A stretch of DNA of 25,262 nt from assembly GCA_034698045.1 (NCBI GenBank), contig JAQGAU010000647.1, positions 1-25,262 of the forward strand, given 5' to 3'. Under the pieces are notes generated by a model. That model was not told where the DNA came from and made no database searches. It worked only from the letters and a program-made list of their open reading frames with translations. This document shows positions 8,591 to 17,408 of the stretch, one piece after another (position 1 is the stretch's first letter; each line of letters starts with the position of its first letter). A program made the translations under genes and the position numbers. The DNA comes from Paramacrobiotus richtersi (lineage: Eukaryota > Tardigrada > Eutardigrada > Parachela > Macrobiotidae).

Positions 8591-9579
8591 ATGGGGCTTA
8601 GCCTGGTTTTCGATACCAACACCTTCCTGCAGGGCAATGGTCTGGAATTGTTCAAGTCTCTTCGAAGTAAGAAAACTGGCACTCTTCCGCAGCCAGTTCG
8701 CCTCGCCATTCCATTTATTGTCAAAAGGGAGCTCCACAACATGTCCAAGGGAAAGACCAAAAAGGCTCGTGTTGCCGGAGCCGCATGTTCCTTCTTTAAT
8801 TCCATCAAGGAAACTGACCGAACGGTACTGCTGCAAACCAAACAGCAAGCACAAGAAATTGAGCGAAGGTTTTATCCACCGCATTCGCGACCTTTTGGAT
8901 CGATAAACGATGGTTTGATCTTGATCTACAGCCTGACGCTTCGGGACTCCAGTGCTGGGAATGTATGGCTTATAACGAATGACAATCAGCTGATAGCTAG
9001 AAGCGCGCGAAGCGGGCTGACTTCTATGACATTGACGGCTCTGAGGCAAGCGATGACAGTTGAATTGTATTCCGCTGACAATCCCGATGTAGAGGCATAC
9101 TATCGATGGACCGAAGAAGGTACGGGGAAATACTGTATGTCAGAAATCTGTGTCACAGATTTACATTTGCTGGTATTGCTGCATTCGTGAATAAGCTATA
9201 CATTGACATTGCATCTGTTCTGACAGAGCGAGCCAAGAATATTCGAGATACGGAGGTTCAAGCAGTTTCCAACTGGCCAGTACAGCATAGTACTGCTGAC
9301 CAGACTTCCGATGACGATGCCATCAGCGTCACAGCAGTATATAATGAGCCAATAACGCATTGGCGTAACCTTTATGATTATGAAAGAATGGCTAAGAACG
9401 TTCCCAAAAAGAGGATTAAGTCTGTTTCTAAGCGGAGGGTGGAGCGCAGTAGTAACGTCCAGACATCCGAAGACATCATTGGTTCCGGTTATGACCTTTA
9501 TGGGCAGAAAAAGCGTTCTTGTCTGTTGACTTTATGCAGACTTTTATGTTGCTGTTGCCTTCTGGAAAAAGATATCTGA
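8591..9579 (+). CDS. Type B PIN-domain nuclease with C-terminal CYSTM-like CCCC module (copy 2)
   Basis: Exons 8591-9119 and 9227-9579 encode 293 residues. The donor at 9120 and the acceptor AG at 9225-9226 give phase 1, exactly as in copy 1. Exon 1 (176 codons, the same length as copy 1) is the PIN domain with D8 (VFDTN), E47 (VKRELHNM), D107 (SINDGLIL) and D131 (LITNDNQL). Exon 2 aligns with copy 1 but is far more diverged: only fragments of the repeats remain (WPVQ at 193-196, NVQT at 253-256). Yet the end, LCRLLCCCCLLEKDI, is kept. That contrast says the catalytic domain and membrane module are constrained while the middle changes freely. The expected location is a membrane face through acylated cysteines. 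Reading past the donor gives a stop at 9190, so an unspliced form would lose the module. Confidence 0.78.
9120..9226 (+). other. 107-bp intron of type B PIN gene copy 2
   Basis: GT at 9120-9121 and AG at 9225-9226, phase 1, same position as the intron of copy 1 but longer. The acceptor is preceded by GCATCTGTTCTGACAG, a usable pyrimidine-rich tract. Confidence 0.7.
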
Positions 9580-9648
9580 GGCGATTCTGGGCGTGCAGTT
9601 CCGCTAATTGAACAACAGCACCTTGTTCTAGTCTCTGCTAGCTCTCGC

Positions 9649-9654
9649 ATTAAA
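9649..9654 (+). terminator. ATTAAA poly(A) signal variant
   Basis: The common variant ATTAAA sits 70 bp past the stop of type B copy 2, a usual spacing. Confidence 0.4.
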
Positions 9655-10785
9655 TTTATTGATATTTTGATTTGCGTCTCTTTATTGAAAACGAGATACA
9701 GCGAAGCTGGTGCTAAAATAACTACTGCACTTATGGCATGTTAGTTATGACATTGTTATGTTTTTACTACTGACCTTGTTTAAGCTATGAAACCTGTTAT
9801 GTCGAAGTATGTTCGATCTATATAACATCTTCAAATGTTCTCAAAAAAAAGTGGTCTCTACTCGAACGCATGTATGCATATTTGGCTCTGAATCAGGTTA
9901 GTAACAGTAAACGTTTTGCCACTATCATGTAGTCGAAATTGCTGCTAGTTATGTAAGAGTTCTGCTGTTTTTTTCATTGTCGGTATGCTTCGTGCGATAC
10001 TGATGTTCCACTGGAAGGCGAATACCGAAACACTTCATAAAATAATGATCAGAAGTCAAAATTCAAAAAAGATAACCATTTAGTTTGTTTTGTTCAGTGT
10101 CGAGTACCAGTAAAAACATAGTTCTTGAATGGTTTTAAAAAAGCTGTAAAGCAGATTTTACCATGCGAAACCGTCAACCGAACACTGCGACAGTTGAGAA
10201 TATAATTGTGAAATTCCAAATAAACAAACTGTTATCCCAAACTCACATCATTTGCCAAAAAGTGCTGAATACTGAAAAAATACTTTTTATCAACAACAAA
10301 TTCCAGATCTAATTCATGCGTTTGTAGACTAGTTTAAAACGTTTTTAGGCTTATCAAAAAAGTACGTTATTTGCAAGGAAACACCTTACGAGAAGCGTAC
10401 CTGTCAAGGAGCCAGTTCCACTTCCGGTTCACGTTTTACTAACACTGTCAAAATTTCGTGATTCTCCACACGTTTCGATCAAGAAGACTAAATCACTATC
10501 AGAGAAAGACGAAGAATTCTGTTTTGAACAACAATTCCCTCGATAAAACCGGTATCTATCTGTACACAGTATAGTGACAGTACACTGATACAGGTGCGTT
10601 GCGAAGGTGGAGTGACGGGGGAAGGACTAACAAACTGCAGCTAACTCTTGAGTTTGAACATGAATTATTTTATTGCCAGATTTCGATTTTCGACTACGCT
10701 GTGCTCATGCATAAGTTAATTACAAACTTAAATCTACGATTATCATTGTTTTATTTCAATTCCCACTTCGTAATTTTGCAGCTGC
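9655..10785. other. Intergenic region; possible 5' untranslated intron for the next gene
   Basis: AT-rich DNA with many A and T runs and no gene I can support. Near its end a donor-like GATACAG-GTGCGT (GT at 10591) and a strong acceptor TAATTTTGCAG (AG at 10780-10781, after a long T-rich tract) could frame an intron of about 190 bp just before the type C PIN start. Confidence 0.4.
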
Positions 10786-10818
10786 ATGCAGTACCCTGGC
10801 TGCCAGATCTGTGCCAAT

Positions 10819-11478
10819 ATGGAGAACATTGCATCAGGCGGATTAGATCTTGTGTTCGACACCAACATCTTCCTCGAGCAGAACGATGGTACCACTGGTC
10901 TGGAGATGTTCAAAGATCTCCGGGCTGGTGTGATCGGTACTCTCCCCAGTCCCGTACGACTACACATCCCCTATGTCGTCCGCCACGAACTCCGCAAGCT
11001 CTCCGAAGGAAAGCCAGGAAAACGCAGTCCCCATCGCGCCAGCTCAGCCCGGGCCGCCATGGACTTCATCTTGTCCATCAAGCGTAACGACGAAACCCTC
11101 ACACTGCAGACGAAACGCCAATCGCAAGCCCTGGAACTGGCGTACCTCCCGCGAACGGGCTCGATCAACGACGGACTGATCTTGCTCTACAGTTTGGGTC
11201 TACGGAATCTGCGGAGAACGGGGGATGTCTGGCTGATTACCAATGATAATCAGCTGATTGCTCGGTGTGCGCGGAGTACCCTTCGCAGTAGTCGTTATGA
11301 GTATAAGGTGGTGGGCATGACGATGACGGCGCTGAAGAAGGCCATGGAGTTGAAGGTGTATTCGAAGAGTAATCCGGATGATGAGGGATGCTATCGACTG
11401 GCCATATCGGATTCCGACAGTGAAGACGATCAGAAAAAGGCGAGACGCAACGACAGCCCCAACAAGCGCGAAAGGTAA
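10819..11478 (+). CDS. Type C PIN-domain nuclease with acidic/basic tail (copy 1)
   Basis: 219 residues from ATG 10819. An in-frame ATG at 10786 exists, but 10819 makes the N-terminus the same length as the paralogue at 15168 (D14 in both). The PIN domain holds D14 (VFDTN), E57 (RHELRKL), D118 (SINDGLIL) and D143 (LITNDNQL). Type C differs from A and B by a basic insert after the second motif (GKPGKRSPHRASS) and by its ending: AISDSDSEDD, a casein-kinase-2-like acidic serine cluster, then a basic stretch KKARRNDSPNKRER that could act as a nuclear signal. There is no membrane module. The stop codon TAA overlaps a perfect donor (GAAAG-GTAAGC), so a spliced form with a different end is possible. 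The coding sequence looks richer in G and C than its neighbours. It is probably a soluble or nuclear RNase; the role is unknown. Confidence 0.78.
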   Translation: MENIASGGLDLVFDTNIFLEQNDGTTGLEMFKDLRAGVIGTLPSPVRLHIPYVVRHELRKLSEGKPGKRSPHRASSARAAMDFILSIKRNDETLTLQTKRQSQALELAYLPRTGSINDGLILLYSLGLRNLRRTGDVWLITNDNQLIARCARSTLRSSRYEYKVVGMTMTALKKAMELKVYSKSNPDDEGCYRLAISDSDSEDDQKKARRNDSPNKRER

Positions 11479-12229
11479 GCAACATTCTATGGAATTTCCC
11501 AGTTGCTTGTACTGTTTCGTAAACGCTCTCACCGAGTTCCAAGTGGCTTCTTGGCGGCGTTTTAATCGTCTTCGGTCTGCTATCGGTTTTATTTTAAACT
11601 TCACACTCCTAAATGGTTCGTGGGTCTGTAGAATTGTAGAAAATCGCGCAGAACAAATTATAAAATACCGTAACGCAGTAGAATTAGTCTAAAGCTAATA
11701 ATTATGTGAAATTTTGGGTGCGTGCTCGATGAAAATGCAGATCTTTGCTATACATTTTACATTTTTACTGTAAATTGCTTGCGAAACTTTTACCCAGACA
11801 CTTCTCTTACACTTTAATTTCTTAAAAGGCTGTGACTTCGAAAAAACGTTGAAGATGAAGTACGATTTCTCGGTTGTATAAACATGCGTATAGTGATACC
11901 AGTCTTTTCCAAACCGTAGATCTAGAACCGCTGACGATCAGCAGGAATGGAATCGACTCAAGGAGGACCACTCTTTCTGTCCATCGTGGCTGCGTCCGCG
12001 CGCTGCCTCGGCCAACACAGGATGAGGTGCTGCGTACGCACTTGGAATAAGCCAAATGAGTACGAAATCGTTTTAGCCTCTTACGACATCTCCGATCGTT
12101 CTGCATTCCTGCATCGATTGGACTAATGTACCGTATGCTGTATTCGTAGGAGATTCGTCCGGTTTCGAGATGGTGTTTGTCGCAGCGGATCCAGATACGG
12201 GACTGCTGGAAACACTGCTTTTCCGTTCG
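11479..12229. other. Noncoding region downstream of type C PIN copy 1
   Basis: No gene found. It begins inside a consensus splice donor (GTAAGC at 11474-11479), so it may contain an intron and a 3' exon of the PIN gene; I could not identify one. Short open frames here (for example 11378-11692, 11822-12106) have no motif. Confidence 0.4.
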
Positions 12230-13282
12230 TGTTAGTGGGCGTTATCACTGATTATGTTTTCAGGAAGCTCTAACTTCAGTTGACGGTTTTTAATGTTTTA
12301 CGTTAGTCAGTGCGGAATGTATTGCTTTGAGTTTGTCGGCTGTATGTGATCCGTTTTATGAGTGACTGAATTCCGGTTGAGATCGGATGAACTGACCGGT
12401 TGTCGACAATTCTCCTAATCAATTCCGAAAGAGTGTTGACGCGTACACAGCGCAAGACATATTGAGGCAGACGCAGTGAAACTTCAATCCTGGCAATGAG
12501 TAAACAGCTCATTGTTGTCGTAGTCATTAACTCTCTTAAGGCTGGTACTTGCTGACTCGGTTCTAATTGTAAGTATATAGCTGAAACTTGAAGACTCGAA
12601 TCCGTACCGATCAAGAACAAGAAATACTTACTCGAAAAACGGTTGAAGCACATGGATAACGTACACTTTAATCAAAGGTAACAGTCTTAGAAACGTTTTG
12701 CGGGTTGTATAGTCGTCTGGAACGAAACCGGAAGTTAACAATCCATCGCGTGGCCAGATAAGCTGCCGCACTTACTGATCATGAGACGCAAACATGCGCG
12801 TAAGGTGCATATATACCGTAACATACGTGATGAGTTTCATGTGACTTTTAGATATGAGCAATTATCAGTAAAGTGACAGTCATATTTTAATGCGATGCCA
12901 ACAATGAACAAATATACAGCCCTTTGGTAGAGGTGTAACCTAGGACTTGAACAGCATGAAAGACATTTTAAGCAAGCGGGTCAAGGGTGAGCTGGCATTG
13001 AATTATCACATGGTAAACCGAACGGTACTCACCACGATCCGCGTAATGTATTTACGAGTTACACGAACATGAACATCCTTACGAGCAAAAGCGGAAGTCT
13101 TGAGTGTACCGTTCGCTGCATAATAACTTCCTCTGATGCTTTTGTTTCCAATGTATATATTTGCAAACTCTGAACGTTTTAACAATATTATACAGAATAT
13201 CACATTTTCTACTGTGCACGGCGATATATGCCATCCAGATAGCGAACACACCAGCATGTTGCGCCGATTTTGTGCAGTCCGG
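12230..13282. repeat. Conserved noncoding block between PIN-C and six-Cys gene, copy 1
   Basis: About 1 kb that matches 16415-17408 in order and orientation. Landmarks include AGTTGACGG (12279 / 16473), GAATGTATTG / GAAATGTATTG, GACTGAATTCCG (near 12364 / 16556), GGTTGTCGA, ATGAGCAA, AATGTATT-ACG-TTACACGA, and CTGAACGTTT-AACAATAT. Many small insertions and deletions break any common frame, so the block is not a shared protein. It probably includes 3' untranslated or regulatory sequence of the minus-strand gene. Confidence 0.6.
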
Positions 13283-14085
13283 TTAAGACCGTTTCCTTGC
13301 TATATTTCGCGCACCACCTGGCAGATGATTATCGTTCCCGGGTCGTTGGCGCGGATGACTCTTTAATGTCCGCGCGCTGCTTCTTTGTAAGGATTTCCTG
13401 GGATTTCCCCTGGCAGTCTTAGGCAAGGGCTGCGGAACGACATTAACGATAGAACCGGGCACGCAAGTACAATCGGGTACGTAACATCCTCGGTCACAAA
13501 AATAGTTTCCCAAGACACAAGACGCGACTTGACATTGTATCATGCTCCACGGTGTAGTCGTCGCGGGTTGTTTCGCTACCCCGGAACTAACGTAGTTATG
13601 AACATTTACCCCAGTTCCATTGCCGGTAATCTGTGTGTGCCCGCCAACTAGCAATCCATTGGTATTATCCGAATGGCTGTTGTCGGTATTCGTCAGTGTC
13701 CCTGTCGCCGTATCGCCGTTGGAGAATGCGAGACTGTGACCGTTGTACGCTTGGTTTAGGAGATTGCCATCGGCGTCCAGGGGATTGACCGTCACTCCAC
13801 TCGAAGCTTCACCCTTGATGGTTACGGACGCTCCGGAGCCGCTGTTCATGGACTGGGCCAGCGTTTGTGGGAGATCGTTTAAAAACTGGGATTGGCCGTG
13901 GCTGTCAAGTTGGACTGTTCCGTTCTTGACGGAGCCGTCCCCGTTCACGTGGGCGTTGCTGCCTGGACTGGCTACGAGCGCAGGGACTTTTAGCTGAATA
14001 GTCTAATTCGAAGAACATCCAGTACGATTAGGAACATACCTGATGCGGACGCGACGCAGAACAGGAGTGTACTGATGTACAACAT
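13283..14085 (-). CDS. Secreted protein with a six-cysteine cluster and basic tail (copy 1)
   Basis: Two exons on the minus strand: 14085-14040 (46 nt) and 13986-13283, together 249 residues. Exon 1 encodes a signal peptide (MLYISTLLFCVASAS) and ends in phase 1 at a GTATGT donor. The acceptor AG at 13988-13987 restores the frame. The mature part is rich in G, S, N and T for about 140 residues, with possible N-glycosylation sites, and shows no known domain. A compact cluster of six cysteines follows (167, 172, 179, 183, 188, 190) with a GCYVPDCTC core, then a basic Arg/Lys/Ser-rich end (ARKRS). The paralogue at 17409 keeps the exon structure, the cysteines and the end, with indels in multiples of three, so it is a real coding gene. 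I do not recognise the family. It faces the type C PIN gene. Confidence 0.7.
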
Positions 14086-14230
14086 TCTGGTTAGTTAGAA
14101 ACACTGGCAAACTCCTATATGTTCGTACGGAGCAAGAGGTGCAAGATGGGACAACGATGGCGATACAAAATCAATCGTACTGGAACAGCGTTTCGGTAAC
14201 GGTTGGTTTTGATCAATAGTCGACGAAGGA

Positions 14231-14237
14231 TATATAT
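14231..14237 (-). promoter_or_regulatory. Possible TATA box of six-Cys gene copy 1
   Basis: TATATAT about 145 bp upstream of the ATG. The paralogue has TATAAGAA about 105 bp upstream of its ATG (near 18297-18304). Spacing to a transcription start cannot be checked here. Confidence 0.3.
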
Positions 14238-15167
14238 GCGTGCGAAGAAGGAAGTCCTGCCATATTTATTAATGCAATGAAATAATTAAGAATCACATTG
14301 CTTAATAACACTTCGATTGCATTAGCGACTTCCTCGTGATTTCATTGATGCCTGCTGATTTTACTACTGCATGCTAACCTTACATCTTACATGTTAATCT
14401 TACATAATTAAGGCAATCTGGTTATCAGAAACGAATTTTTTACACTGTTTGCTGAGCAGCGAATGCTCAATATACTCACTAGAGCAGAATCTGTCCGCCA
14501 GTCATTACTGAAAAAAATAGAAAATTCTTATCATTTAGCATACATACTGGGACCGCTGACTAACAATTGTAAGAATACTTCTGGAGTAAATTTTATCACA
14601 CAACCATTTCGGTTAAGCTGACTGTACTCCCTCACTGTTATGTATGGAAATTGTTTCTGTAACGAACCATAGAAAAAACGCTGTTGTCAACACCAGATGA
14701 TGTGGGTTGTGTCAAGCACACTTTCGGTTCCTGATAATCACGATAAGGTTTTTTACCACATAACGTTATTATGCCTGTGCTAGTTTGACGGTAACCTCGT
14801 TAACAAAATAGATGGACCAACTTGTAAATCAGGTACGAGTACACTTACGAGCAGCTGTGTTTTGGGCTGGTGTTATTATGCCTCGTCACGTTTTGCACGA
14901 CAGCTACAAGCGAAAAGAATGCGATCTGGTTGGATGCATCAGCCGACCAGAGCTTCCTCGGTACAAGGTCCAGTTTTGAGTGTATATCTTTCTCCTCTCT
15001 GATCTCCAGTATGTTTTGCTGCTACCGCACGTTTTAAGCATTCCATGAAAACAAACCGATCTGTCTGTCTTTCTTCTCTGCCCCCAGCTGTGGAACTTTT
15101 ATGCATGGCGATATGAAGTAAACCCACTCTACCAAAGCGCTTCTGCAGAAGCAGAATTTTCATCAGA
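14238..15167. other. Intergenic region between the two duplicated PIN-C/six-Cys modules
   Basis: AT-rich, no supported gene. A short minus-strand frame overlapping the next gene's 5' side (14939-15214) is an antisense shadow. This is the junction between the two module copies, but I cannot see a sharp repeat boundary. Confidence 0.45.
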
Positions 15168-15866
15168 ATGGCGAATGACAATACAGTTGGTTTAAATCTG
15201 GTTTTCGATACCAATACCTTCGTGGAAGCGAAAGATGGTTTGAAAGTGTTTAATGATCTACGGGATGGTCTGACCGGAACACTTCCGTCGCCAGTTCGAT
15301 TATTCGTTCCCTATATGGTAAAACAGGAGCTGCAATACTTGTCCAAAGGGAAGCGCAGTCCACGACGCGCAAGTGCCGCGAAAGCCGCCCACGATATGAT
15401 ACTATCCATAAGACAAAACGATGGGACAGTTACAATACAAACCAAACGACAATCATCAGCGCTCGAACGGGACTATTTTCCATCCCAGTCGGAACGGCGT
15501 CGATCCGTAAACGACGGACTTATCTTATTGTACAGTCTGTTGAGTATTCCTAACGGAGACGTATGGTTGGTCACCCGGGATAATCAGTTGACTGCAAGAT
15601 GTGCTCGCAGTTCTTTACAAATACAAGGCACTCACAACGAGCACAAGGTCGTTGGTATGACGCTGGAGACGCTGAAGCAAGCCATGGGCTTGAATCCCTA
15701 CGCTGAAGGAAATCCCAATGAGGAGGCCTATTATTGGTTGGCGATATCGGACTCCGACAGCGACGAGGACGATTACGGGAGAATACGGGATACCGGATAC
15801 AGCCCGACTCCCAGTGTCAGTCCCGAAAGGCAAGCCATGTTCTTTGTATGGGACAGATTCATGTAG
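15168..15866 (+). CDS. Type C PIN-domain nuclease with acidic/basic tail (copy 2)
   Basis: 232 residues. The PIN domain carries D14 (VFDTN), E54 (VKQELQYL), D116 (VNDGLIL) and D138 in LVTRDNQL. The usual TND is TRD here, but the aspartate itself is kept. Compared with copy 1 at 10819 it lacks three residues near position 21 and has a shorter basic insert. The tail again has an acidic serine cluster (AISDSDSDEDD) followed by proline/serine-rich sequence (SPTPSVSPER) instead of copy 1's Lys/Arg stretch. At the point where copy 1 has GAAAG-GTAAGC, this gene has GAAAG-GCAAGC, a GC-type donor, and reads on for 10 more residues to TAG. The real ends of both genes may therefore be in an unseen exon. 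Expected to be soluble; partner and substrate unknown. Confidence 0.78.
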   Translation: MANDNTVGLNLVFDTNTFVEAKDGLKVFNDLRDGLTGTLPSPVRLFVPYMVKQELQYLSKGKRSPRRASAAKAAHDMILSIRQNDGTVTIQTKRQSSALERDYFPSQSERRRSVNDGLILLYSLLSIPNGDVWLVTRDNQLTARCARSSLQIQGTHNEHKVVGMTLETLKQAMGLNPYAEGNPNEEAYYWLAISDSDSDEDDYGRIRDTGYSPTPSVSPERQAMFFVWDRFM

Positions 15867-16414
15867 TTTAAAATGTTATAATACTGTGAGCAATCTTTGT
15901 TTGTAACATAGGTGTACACGTAAATACAGAACTAGGTTCGTACGACAGTTTTCGTACATAGTAAAATTGCATATTGCTTGGCCACAGCACATACTACTAA
16001 AATTCGTGTCATAGGCGGTCGATTCTGGTTGACCTTTTAATCAATCAGATCCTCAATTTCAGAAGTGAGGATAATTACCATCAATGGTACCCGCACGCCG
16101 CGTCCTTTCCGTCACGTTGGCAGAACACGCCAGCTACGTTGGACCGTCCCGAGCATGCTGAATCCGCTTTTAAAACAGAAACGGAGTAAGCATGTTTTCT
16201 GTTCTTCGTAAACTTTGCAGCAGGCAAAGTTACAACTGTGCCTCGGATGACTTGTACATAATTCAATTGTACAGTTTTACGTTTACGTATTTCTCGGTGT
16301 CAGTGCCAGTTTTACGCAATAATAATCAATTTATTTTGTCGAAATTATGTCGCTGTTTGTTAACGCCAGTATTTGTGGCTGCCCAGTCGCAATCGTGAGC
16401 GGCATAACTCAGCT
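15867..16414. other. Noncoding region downstream of type C PIN copy 2
   Basis: No gene supported. It corresponds in position to 11479-12229 but similarity is weak. No AATAAA was seen just after the stop. Confidence 0.4.
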
Positions 16415-17408
16415 AATACATGGGCGGCATAACTGATTAACAGCTTGATTTTTCAAGAAGTTCTAGCTTGAGTTGACGGCTTTAAAGATTTTACATCGGT
16501 AAATGCGAAATGTATTGTTTTGTGTTTGCCAGCCGTATGTAATTCGCCTTAAAAATGACTGAATTCCGATTAAGATCTGAGATGAACTCACAGGTTGTCG
16601 ATAGTTCTAGCATGTACTTACGTTATACGAGCCCACAGCACGACATTGTGGCCGACGCAATGAGAATTAATGATCCTAAAAGTGACTTGTTGTCGTCGTT
16701 ATCTTAAAATCACAGGATGCTGGTAGTTGTTGGCTCAAGCCGAAGTATAGTATAAACTTAAAGATGTGCGTGATGTTGTACCACAATGTCATGTCCTCAA
16801 AGACTCGAAGCCTAGTACCGATCAATAAGCCTAGTACAGTAGTAAAGGTCACGGATCTCTGCATACAGAACACTTAAACTGCTTCAGTGCCGGTATGCTG
16901 ATTCTGAAACGGAAACTGAATGTGCACGTGTGGTAGGTTTTTTCTTGTGACTCGTATTGTTAGATATGAGCAACTGTTAGTAAACTGGCACTCAGGTTTT
17001 ATCGATAGAATAAAATCAACGAATACGCAGCTTTTTTGTATTGGTGTACATAGGATTTGAGCCATAGGATTTAAGCCGAACAACTTTTAGGTAAGCGTCT
17101 GAAGAAAAATGAGCTGGCAGTAACCCTGTTATGGTAAAGTGGATGCTATCCACAGCGATCAGGGTAATGTATTCACGCATTACACGAGAAGGAACGCCAT
17201 CACCAGCAAAAACGGAAGTTTGCAGTACAGTAACTTCCTCGTTATTGTCGCTTGTCAGTGCTGCCGCTGATACTGTTCGAAAACTCTGAACGTTTCAACA
17301 ATATAATACAGTGTGGCAGTTTTTGCTGTACACTGGTATGCCATCTAGATCGTGAAAATGCCGGCAAAGTGGGCAAACCGCGCGCACCAGCTTTGTGCAG
17401 TCACAGTA
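16415..17408. repeat. Conserved noncoding block between PIN-C and six-Cys gene, copy 2
   Basis: Counterpart of 12230-13282. A 66-base stretch without gaps (minus strand, near 17152-17217, against 13034-13099) stays open in the same frame in both copies, and both copies carry an acceptor-like CGTTCAG just upstream on the minus strand. Outside that stretch the frames drift, so I treat the block as noncoding but flag the stretch. Confidence 0.55.

Larger units (their letters stand above)
4253..9579 (+). repeat. Tandem duplication of a type A + type B PIN gene pair
   Basis: The order A(3380)-B(4253)-A(5953)-B(8591), with matching upstream DNA for each type, points to duplication of a two-gene unit, with an extra type A gene at 1592. 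After duplication each A copy was damaged (truncation, frameshift) while both B copies stayed open. Confidence 0.6.

Noticed and set aside
10599-11087. 162-residue plus-strand frame overlapping the type C PIN start
   Set aside because: Out-of-frame shadow of the PIN gene in its coding part; the upstream part is T-rich noncoding sequence.
13136-13366. Plus-strand open frame also partly conserved at 17252-17566
   Set aside because: It overlaps, antisense, the conserved end of the six-Cys gene and its flank; the DNA similarity is explained by the duplication.
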